From Pirellula sp. (GTDB taxonomy: Bacteria > Planctomycetota > Planctomycetia > Pirellulales > PNKZ01), in NCBI GenBank assembly GCA_013822735.1, contig PNKZ01000001.1, forward strand, positions 372,001-436,000: DNA of 64,000 bases. Reading direction: 5' to 3'. Under the pieces are notes generated by a model, which was not told the DNA's origin, ran no database searches, and saw nothing but the letters and a program-made list of their open reading frames with translations. A program made the translations under genes and the position numbers. Shown here one piece after another: positions 57,860 to 64,000 of this stretch (position 1 is its first letter; each line of letters starts with the position of its first letter).

Positions 57860-58876
57860 TTACTTGCGCTGCCACGTATCCCCTTTCTCCAGCACGCCGC
57901 GCGGGCCCTCGCCGTCGAGCCATGTCTTCGCCGCGGCGTCGTCGCGGAGATACGCGTCCCAGAACGCGGTCGAAATAGCCAGAATGGCCCGATGATGGTT
58001 CGGGTTCGGCTTCGTCTTGTCGAGCGGGGAGGCCCGTTCGCTGAAAGCCGAATGTTCGGCGCCGTCGAGTACCAGTTCATACTTACCGCCGGCGGGTAAT
58101 CCGGGAAACACGCGCAACCGCGATTCCGGCGTGAGTTCACCGATCGGCGAGTCATCGAGCGTCCCCGTCATGAGCAGCCAAGGAATCTTCACGTCACCGA
58201 ACGATTCCGAAGGCTCGACGCCGTCGCGAGCACCGCTCGGGCTGTAGGCCACGGCGGCGCAAATCCGCTTGTCGGTGAGCGTGATACCGCCGCGACCGAA
58301 TTTTTGCCCGCTCACGGCTTGCGTCGTCACGGCGCCGAACGAGTGTCCCGACATGCCGAGATGCGCCAGATCGAGACGACCCGACAGCGCGTGATCGGAG
58401 GCGGCGTTCCACTTCTCCAGTTGATCGATCACGGCGGGCACGTCCTTGGCGCGGAGCAAGAAGTTCGCCGGACCTGCGGCGGAACGTAGGGATGCCATTC
58501 GTTCGCCGATGGGCTTGCCCTGCCAGACTGAAGAATCGCTGCCGGGATGCTGCATGAATACGCAAATATAACCGCGAGCCGACCAGTGCTTGCCCATGTA
58601 CGGCGACGCCTCGCGCGAGCCGCCGAGACCATGGCTAAAGAGCACAACCGGCGCAGGGTGCGATTTACCGTCGCCCGCCGACTTCGGTAGGTAGACCCGA
58701 ATGGGAATCTCACGCTTGCGCGCGGCGTCGGTAATCGTGAGGTCGACCGTTTCCGCCTTGAATCCGGACGGCACGGCCAGGGGATCGTACTCCGCACGGC
58801 AGACGCCGACGGCGAGCATTACGAACCAAGCTCCGGCAAATGCGAGGGAGCAACTCCAGATGCGGAAGCGAATCAT
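57860..58876 (-). CDS. Secreted alpha/beta hydrolase (PAF-acetylhydrolase/dienelactone type)
   Basis: 338 residues with a signal peptide (AFAGAWFVMLAVGVCRA). Oxyanion region LFSHGLGGSREASPYMG, nucleophile elbow MSGHSFGAVTTQ, a probable acid in LMTGTLDDSP and a His in LDGAEHSAF. This pattern matches platelet-activating-factor-acetylhydrolase-like enzymes of planctomycetes. Substrate unknown. It is convergent with the membrane protein gene and 10 bp after the isoaspartyl peptidase gene, suggesting one transcript. Confidence 0.85.
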   Translation of the reverse strand: MIRFRIWSCSLAFAGAWFVMLAVGVCRAEYDPLAVPSGFKAETVDLTITDAARKREIPIRVYLPKSAGDGKSHPAPVVLFSHGLGGSREASPYMGKHWSARGYICVFMQHPGSDSSVWQGKPIGERMASLRSAAGPANFLLRAKDVPAVIDQLEKWNAASDHALSGRLDLAHLGMSGHSFGAVTTQAVSGQKFGRGGITLTDKRICAAVAYSPSGARDGVEPSESFGDVKIPWLLMTGTLDDSPIGELTPESRLRVFPGLPAGGKYELVLDGAEHSAFSERASPLDKTKPNPNHHRAILAISTAFWDAYLRDDAAAKTWLDGEGPRGVLEKGDTWQRK

Positions 58877-58886
58877 TACGGCATCC

Positions 58887-59930
58887 TTATTCGTCGTAGA
58901 CTTCTACAAACATCTTCCCATCGCGCGTCAGCCGGCCGTGCCACATGCCGGGCGTATTCCAGGCGAACGTCGCGCGTCCTTCGCGGTCGAGCACGATCAC
59001 GCCGCCGGTGCCGCCCGCGGGCCCGAGTTCGTCGTGAATCACTTCCCGCGCCGCTTGCTCGATGCTTTGTTTCTCGCGGCGCACGCGTTCCACGATGCTG
59101 CGGGCCACGCCGAAGCGAATGAAATACTCGCCGTGACCGGTGCAGGAGACGCCGCAGGCGCGATCGTCGGCATAGGTGCCGGCGCCGATGATGGGAGAAT
59201 CACCGACGCGTCCGTGCCGTTTATTTGTCATACCGCCGGTCGATGTGCCGGCCACCAGATGGCCGGACTTGTCGAGCGCAACGGCTCCGACGGTGCCGAA
59301 CGTCTTGCTCGACGATTGCGGCGCCGCGCCGGAAGTCTTGCCGGCCTTTGCGGCGGCCTCTTTTTCTTCGGCTTGCACGCGACGGAGTTCTTCGAGACGT
59401 TCTTCGGTGCGGAAGTAGCTTGGATCGACAAGTTCCAGCTTCTGCTCGCGGCAGAATTTCTCGGCCCCCGGGCCGACGAGTAAGACATGTTCCGTGCGTT
59501 CCATGACGGCGCGAGCCGCGAGGATCGGATTCTTGACGATGGTGACCCCTGCGACGGCGCCGGCTTGCAGCTTAGCCCCTTCCATGATGCTCGCGTCGAG
59601 TTCGTTGCGCTCGTCGGCCGTAAATACGGCGCCTCGTCCGGCATTGAAGAGCGGGGAGTCTTCCAACACGCAAATCGCGGCTTCCACGCCGTCGATTGCT
59701 CCTGCGTTCTCACGGGCCAGCGCATCACGTCCGGCTGCGAGAGCCTCGAGCATGACGGTCCGCATCTCCTGTTCACGCTCCGGCGTCAGCGACCCTTTGG
59801 CGCGCGCCGTCCCCCCGTGGATAACCAGGACGACGTCTTGGAACTCGGCGGCGGATACCGGCATAGAAAAACCGAGGCTGACCAACAGCAACGCGGGAAC
59901 GACGTGATTTCGAAAACAGTCGAACAACAT
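58887..59930 (-). CDS. Secreted isoaspartyl peptidase / plant-type L-asparaginase
   Basis: 347 residues with a signal peptide (HVVPALLLVSLGFSMPVSA). Ntn-hydrolase fold: VLVIHGGTARAKGS, SPLFNAGRGAVFTADERNELDASIMEG, and the autocleavage site before Thr213 (FGTVGAVALD; HGTVGAV in most relatives). Later motifs are GGMTNKRHGRVGDSPIIGAGTYA and CTGHGEYFIR. It hydrolyses beta-aspartyl dipeptides or asparagine. MLFDCFRNH is chosen as start since it directly precedes the signal peptide. Confidence 0.92.
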   Translation of the reverse strand: MLFDCFRNHVVPALLLVSLGFSMPVSAAEFQDVVLVIHGGTARAKGSLTPEREQEMRTVMLEALAAGRDALARENAGAIDGVEAAICVLEDSPLFNAGRGAVFTADERNELDASIMEGAKLQAGAVAGVTIVKNPILAARAVMERTEHVLLVGPGAEKFCREQKLELVDPSYFRTEERLEELRRVQAEEKEAAAKAGKTSGAAPQSSSKTFGTVGAVALDKSGHLVAGTSTGGMTNKRHGRVGDSPIIGAGTYADDRACGVSCTGHGEYFIRFGVARSIVERVRREKQSIEQAAREVIHDELGPAGGTGGVIVLDREGRATFAWNTPGMWHGRLTRDGKMFVEVYDE

Positions 59931-59976
59931 ACCGATTCTACCCCCGAAGATGGCACAAGGTTTCGCAAGCATCGCG

Positions 59977-61671
59977 CTACTTGCCGCGGACGACCGGCGC
60001 CAGAATTCGCGAGGCGTGCATCGCATCATGATACACGGCATTTTCCGCGACAATCGTTTCCAGCGGCAATTCGATAGTCGCCGGACCGCCGGTTTGCGGA
60101 TTGATCTCGTAGAAGTCGGCGCCCGTGCTGCCGACGGTCACGCGAATGCGATGGCCTTGGTTGAACACTTGGCTCAACCAGCCGACCGGCAGCGTCAGCT
60201 TCACCGGCTTGCCGGCGGGGAGCGGCACTTCGCGTTCGTATCCTTCGCGGTAACGGGCTCGCAACACCATGTCGATGAGCAGGATGGAGCGACCGTCCGG
60301 ATAGACGTCGCTCACGCGCACAATAAAATCGGCGTCGGGTGCGGTCGAAGATACGAACATTTCCGCACGAACGAGACCGGTCCATTCCACGGGATTCGTG
60401 AGCACGTTGGAAGTGAAGGAGCGGACATCGGGGTGCGATTCGTAGGATGTCGCATCGCGGGCGCCGGGAAACGCACGACCGGGAATCGGCGCCGGATGAG
60501 CCGGATCGCTGCGATAGGTCGTGGGGGGAACTGCGTTGCTTGCCGGCGCGGACGAGAGCTTGCCGTCGGCTCGCAAGTAGAGCGACGTCTCCGCAATCTG
60601 CGGCGGAAAGTCGCGGGCCGTTTGCCACACGTTGCCCGGCGCGTTCGGTTCGCCCAATGCGCCCATCGTAAAGTAGCGAACCGTCGGTTCCCGTTCGACG
60701 CCGTTGTCGATCCCTTTCAAGTAGTGATCGAACCAGCGAATCATGTGGGCATCCATGTCGAACTTCGCCCCGTCGGGATACTCGAGTTCGCCGACCTTGT
60801 TGCCGTTCTTATTCGTGGAGCCATGCAGCCAGGGACCGATGAGAAGCTGCTGGGCGCCGCGCGATTGCGGACCACCGCGATGTTGTCGGCCGATGAAGCT
60901 TTGCACGCTCCCCGTGCACATGAAGTCGTACCAGCTGCCGACCGTAAAGCAGGGGACGTTCATGCGATCGAAGTGTTTCGTGCAATCCTCGTCGGCCCAA
61001 TAGTCGTCGTACGTCGGGTGAGCGAGCATCCGCTCCATCCAGCGGACGCCGCCGCCGGGCTCGCGCGAGGTGTTGCCCATCCCTTGGATAAGCCGCCGCG
61101 GTCGAGCGGTTCCGCCGATGCGGTACCCTTCATGAAAGAGGCTCAGGCCGGTGTCGATCATGTACTGGCAAACCAAATGCGGGGGCTGTGCGACGGCCAG
61201 GAAATTCTGCGCGTAGCCGGCCTGCGAGCCGCCGAAGGTGCCGATCTTGCCAGTCGACCATGACTGCGCGGCGAGCCATTCGACGGTGTCGTAGCCGTCT
61301 TGCAGTTTGCCCCAACCGAGGGCTCGATAGCCGTCGAACGTTCCCTCCGATTTTTGCGCGCCGCGAAAGCTCTGAACGCAGACGACGTACCCTCGGGCCG
61401 CTAAGGAAGCGTGATGTTTGCGCGACGCCGCGCCGGTGATATCGGCGTAGCGCTGCTGATAAAGAACGGGCCAAGGGCCGGCGCCGACGGGTTTGTAAAG
61501 ATACGCGGAGAGTCGCACGCCGTCGCGCATGGGGTTCATGACGTGCTCTTCCGTAACGCCGTCGGCAAACGTGAGCGGTGCAGGAGAGTCGGCGGCAGAC
61601 GATGGGCGGCAATCGATCGCGGAGATTGCGATGCATAGCACCGCAGCGGCGCGTGCAAACGAAATGGTCAT
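59977..61671 (-). CDS. Secreted CocE/NonD family hydrolase (X-Pro peptidase type)
   Basis: 564 residues with a signal peptide (ending near SSAADS). The S15/CocE alpha/beta hydrolase core has MRDGVRLSAYLYKP, RGYVVCVQSFRGAQKSEG, the nucleophile elbow GTFGGSQAGYAQ and LIGPWLHG with the catalytic His. The C-terminal jelly-roll domain has VLTNPVEWTGLVRAEMFVSS and RGRVTV-like HRIRVTVGSTGADFYEINP. Esterase or proline dipeptidyl peptidase activity is likely. Upstream of the asparaginase gene by 46 bp on the same strand. Confidence 0.9.
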   Translation of the reverse strand: MTISFARAAAVLCIAISAIDCRPSSAADSPAPLTFADGVTEEHVMNPMRDGVRLSAYLYKPVGAGPWPVLYQQRYADITGAASRKHHASLAARGYVVCVQSFRGAQKSEGTFDGYRALGWGKLQDGYDTVEWLAAQSWSTGKIGTFGGSQAGYAQNFLAVAQPPHLVCQYMIDTGLSLFHEGYRIGGTARPRRLIQGMGNTSREPGGGVRWMERMLAHPTYDDYWADEDCTKHFDRMNVPCFTVGSWYDFMCTGSVQSFIGRQHRGGPQSRGAQQLLIGPWLHGSTNKNGNKVGELEYPDGAKFDMDAHMIRWFDHYLKGIDNGVEREPTVRYFTMGALGEPNAPGNVWQTARDFPPQIAETSLYLRADGKLSSAPASNAVPPTTYRSDPAHPAPIPGRAFPGARDATSYESHPDVRSFTSNVLTNPVEWTGLVRAEMFVSSTAPDADFIVRVSDVYPDGRSILLIDMVLRARYREGYEREVPLPAGKPVKLTLPVGWLSQVFNQGHRIRVTVGSTGADFYEINPQTGGPATIELPLETIVAENAVYHDAMHASRILAPVVRGK

Positions 61672-61864
61672 GATGGTTCTACCCCAAAACTTGGATTGGC
61701 GGTGCTCATGGTATCGCGCCTATCGACGAGCGTCATCTAGCGAGATTTTGCGCGAAACGGATCGACGCTGCGCGCCTGGCGGTAGTAACATTATGGGCAT
61801 TGCCGCGCTTGGGACGATATCTTGCCGCAATGTGACTTTAGAGCGACACCAGGGAGAATTTTGC

Positions 61865-62905
61865 ATGCGTCTTAGACTGCACTGCGCAGCGTGGGTTTGT
61901 TTGATCGGCGTTTGTTTGTCGGCGTTGGGTTGCAACGCGGCGGACGACTCCCCCACGACCGAGGCTGACGAAAACGCACCCAATGCCGCGCCCGTCTCCC
62001 TCAAGGAAGCGATCGCGGCGATCGATCTCCGTACGTTTCCCGTGATGGACGGCGCCACGCGTAGAGAGAATTCTCCGGCGGGTGCACACTTCTCCGTGCC
62101 CAACGGAACCGTGGCGGACGCGACGGCATTTGCGCGCAGCAAACTCGAAGCTCTCGGTTGGAAAACTTCCGACGACCCGAAGTTGACGACCATCAACGAT
62201 CAGGGTGCGCAGATGCTGTTCACCAAGAACGGTCAGCGTCTGTATGCGGCGATCGGCGTGAGCCCGGCCGATAAGAACTTGAACTTCGCGCTGTTTCACT
62301 TAGGCAATACCGACGCTCGCAAGCTGCCGCACTTCGCCGGGGTCGAGTTTACCGATTCGATTCCCTCCCGCACGATTTGCACGACGTCTGCGAAACCCGA
62401 CGACGTGCAAAAAGCGCTACGCCCGCTATTTGCCCCGCTCGGTTGGCGCGAATATCGAGACCCGCCGATCCGCGGGATGGAAGGTTACGTGCGTGAAGAT
62501 CGTTCGCTCAAGTTTCTGCAGAACGGCACGGCGGTCGACATCATGATCATGCCCGTCAACGGCAAGACGAATATCTACACGACCGTGCGATTACTGAAAG
62601 AACAGTGGCCGATCGAGCCGAGCGCCGCAACGATCGAGTTTCAAGAAGATCCTCTGTTCTTGTTTTATCCCACGAAGCTGTCGCTGGACGAAGCCGTGGC
62701 CTTCCATCGTCGCGAGCTATCGGCGCTGGGCCTGCAAGAACGCAAAACCACCGGGGAGCCGAGCAAGACGAAGTTTAAAGCGACATTCGACGTACCCGAC
62801 GGCAAGCCGATCAAGCTCGAAGTGGTGCGAAACCAAGACCTGACCTTCGTGATGTTGCGGCCTTGGACCGAGGACGATGACAAAGCCGACGGCGACAAGA
62901 AGTAA
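61865..62905 (+). CDS. Lipoprotein of unknown function
   Basis: 346 residues. Signal peptide with lipobox LSALGC (lipidated Cys23), then an acidic linker and a repetitive alpha/beta region: similar blocks at about 60-125 (FSVPNGTVADATAFARSKLEALGW) and 250-320 (LSLDEAVAFHRRELSALGL) suggest an internal duplication. Family not recognised. GGGAG 9 nt before the ATG supports the start. Divergent from the CocE-type gene. Confidence 0.7.
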   Translation: MRLRLHCAAWVCLIGVCLSALGCNAADDSPTTEADENAPNAAPVSLKEAIAAIDLRTFPVMDGATRRENSPAGAHFSVPNGTVADATAFARSKLEALGWKTSDDPKLTTINDQGAQMLFTKNGQRLYAAIGVSPADKNLNFALFHLGNTDARKLPHFAGVEFTDSIPSRTICTTSAKPDDVQKALRPLFAPLGWREYRDPPIRGMEGYVREDRSLKFLQNGTAVDIMIMPVNGKTNIYTTVRLLKEQWPIEPSAATIEFQEDPLFLFYPTKLSLDEAVAFHRRELSALGLQERKTTGEPSKTKFKATFDVPDGKPIKLEVVRNQDLTFVMLRPWTEDDDKADGDKK

Positions 62906-62911
62906 GCGAGG

Positions 62912-63283
62912 TCAAATGCTGGGCGGTGAGGCGGGGACCGGTGCGGCCGCTTGCCGCAAACTGCGGTGGAGCAGCGGGATCGTGAGCCCCAGCACTCCGA
63001 ATACGGTGAACGCCGTGCCGAATCCGAGCAGCGCCGAAGCGATCACACGATAAATCTCATCGCGATCGCGCATCCGCGAGTCGGAGAGCGACGATTGGGA
63101 TTCGACGATCGCCATTCGCATCAGCTCGTTGAGGTGCGCAATGTTCTGCTCGTGCGCGCCGCCGCGCAACGCATGCTCCACGACCTGCATCGGGTTGGCG
63201 GGTTCCGGCGGCGCGATAGAAGTGCCGCCGACGATCATTCCCAGGCCGACGGCTGTGAGCAGCATGCAGAGGAAGCGTCGCAT
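62912..63283 (-). CDS. Small membrane protein of unknown function
   Basis: 123 residues with two hydrophobic segments (LCMLLTAVGLGMIVGGTS and VIASALLGFGTAFTVFGVLGLTIPLL) flanking a polar helical part (EHALRGGAHEQNIAHLNELM, about 36-80). GGAAAG 7 nt before ATG 63283 fixes the start. It lies 29 bp downstream of the SMP-30 gene on the same strand and is probably co-transcribed. No family recognised. Confidence 0.65.
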   Translation of the reverse strand: MRRFLCMLLTAVGLGMIVGGTSIAPPEPANPMQVVEHALRGGAHEQNIAHLNELMRMAIVESQSSLSDSRMRDRDEIYRVIASALLGFGTAFTVFGVLGLTIPLLHRSLRQAAAPVPASPPSI

Positions 63284-63312
63284 GGGATTACTTTCCAGAA
63301 GAGGTATCGAAG

Positions 63313-64000
63313 CTACGCGATGTGTGCCCCGATCGCTTCGACGTACACGGCGTAAAGCGATTGCCCGGCCGTGATAAATAGCCGGTTGCGCTTGGGGCCG
63401 CCGAAGCAAACGTTGGAGCCGATTTCGGGCAGCCGGATCTGGCCGATGCGCACGCCGTCGGGCGCGAAGACGTGCACGCCGTCGTAACCGTCGCCGACCC
63501 AACCGGCCGAGGCCCAAATATTGCCGTCGGTGTCGCAACGGATGCCGTCGGCGAAGCCGGCCTTGCCGTCGAGTTCCATCGAGGCGAACTCCTTGCCGTC
63601 GGCCAGCGACTTATCGTCCTGAATGTCCCAGACTTTGATGTTTCGGGGAGCTTCCTTGTAGTGGCTTGCGCCGGTGTCGGCGACATACAGCTTCTTGTAG
63701 TCGGGCGAGAAGCAGAGGCCGTTGGGCTTAAAAAGTTCGTCGGTAAGTTTCGTGATCCGGCCGCTCTTGCCGTCGATGCGATAGACGGCCTCCTTTAGCT
63801 CGAGCTCCCCCTTGTTGCCTTCGTAGTGCATCAGGCTTCCGTAGCCGGGATCGGTGAACCAGATATCGCCGCCCGGATGCACGACCGCGTCGTTCGGCGC
63901 ATTGAATCGCTTCCCTTCGAACTTCTCGGCGAGAATCGTCTTGGTGCCGTCGTACTCGTAGCGCACGACTTTCCGCGAACCGTGCTCGCAGGAGATCTGT
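63313..64000 (-). CDS. SMP-30/gluconolactonase-like protein, N-terminus beyond window
   Basis: The C-terminal 228 residues of a six-bladed propeller lactonase. The frame is open to the window edge (ISCEHGSRKVVRYEYDGTKT, then FNAPNDAVVHPGGDIWFTDPGYG). Metal-site landmarks are the Asn of NAPND and Asp in GIRCDTDGNIWAS; KPNGLCFSPDYKKLYVADTG is also typical. These enzymes hydrolyse sugar lactones and are frequent as secreted proteins in planctomycetes. The start lies beyond 64000. Confidence 0.9.
   Translation of the reverse strand, partial: QISCEHGSRKVVRYEYDGTKTILAEKFEGKRFNAPNDAVVHPGGDIWFTDPGYGSLMHYEGNKGELELKEAVYRIDGKSGRITKLTDELFKPNGLCFSPDYKKLYVADTGASHYKEAPRNIKVWDIQDDKSLADGKEFASMELDGKAGFADGIRCDTDGNIWASAGWVGDGYDGVHVFAPDGVRIGQIRLPEIGSNVCFGGPKRNRLFITAGQSLYAVYVEAIGAHIA

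Noticed and set aside
57837-57862. Possible bidirectional hairpin between 57838 and 57860
   Set aside because: Stem is only 5 bp plus a bulge and overlaps coding ends; not convincing as a terminator.
59950-61263. 437-codon plus-strand frame opposite the CocE-type gene
   Set aside because: Antisense shadow; composition Arg/His/Val-rich, no recognised domain, and no suitable ribosome site.

Overview
The window looks like a Planctomycetes chromosome segment, most likely from the Pirellulales or a relative. The base composition is GC-rich. There are two pilin-like DUF1559 proteins (prepilin N-terminus, C-terminal H-Xn-DG motif), a Cys-type sulfatase, TPR/TMTC-like membrane proteins, secreted hydrolases and many small genes. 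This is inferred from gene families; no rRNA or other phylogenetic marker is present.

Layout. 1-1052: 3' part of a TPR membrane protein whose frame is broken at a T8 run. 1064-4815 (minus): a TetR/CecR-like regulator translationally coupled to a DevC/MacB-type permease, ABC ATPase and HlyD-type adaptor. 4932-10454 (minus): an operon of DUF1573 protein, TMTC-like TPR protein and GT39-like membrane glycosyltransferase. 10595-13289: two DUF1559 proteins. 13729-18322 (plus): a Lys/Ala-rich basic protein, a J-like/MshEN membrane protein, TerC and a sulfatase. 18326-20490 (minus): an esterase coupled to a GH99-like protein.

20572-57838 is the most distinctive part: a stress and storage-carbohydrate island. 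It holds TreY and TreS-maltokinase, GlgX, TreZ and an amylo-1,6-glucosidase. It also holds a 1912-residue hybrid histidine kinase with nine tandem 92-residue HAMP-type units, a REC-HK-REC kinase, an HPt protein, a GAF hybrid kinase and a PAS/HisKA_3 kinase. Around these lie many small stress-type proteins: DUF4142 twice, DUF1269-like, a YqjDEK-like trio, a ferritin-like protein, CsbD, DUF3309, DUF1328 and a PASDPPS-tail protein. 57860-64000 returns to secreted hydrolases (esterase, isoaspartyl peptidase, CocE-type), a lipoprotein, a small membrane protein and a truncated SMP-30 lactonase.

The main observation is in the non-coding DNA of the island. Eight matches to GGCAY-N6-TGCW, the GG-N10-GC geometry of sigma-54 (RpoN) -24/-12 promoters, lie 59-132 bp upstream of its genes in the right orientation. 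They precede the YqjDEK-like trio, DUF1269, glgX, ferritin, the small secreted protein, HPt, DUF3309 and DUF1328. One-mismatch versions precede treY and the first DUF4142 gene. I propose an RpoN-driven stress/compatible-solute regulon. A perfect 19-bp palindrome sits between two divergent copies and may be an activator site. Other points of note are a maltokinase domain lacking its catalytic Asp, a REPIN-like element at 42634-42770, and four histidine kinases with no DNA-binding output regulator nearby.
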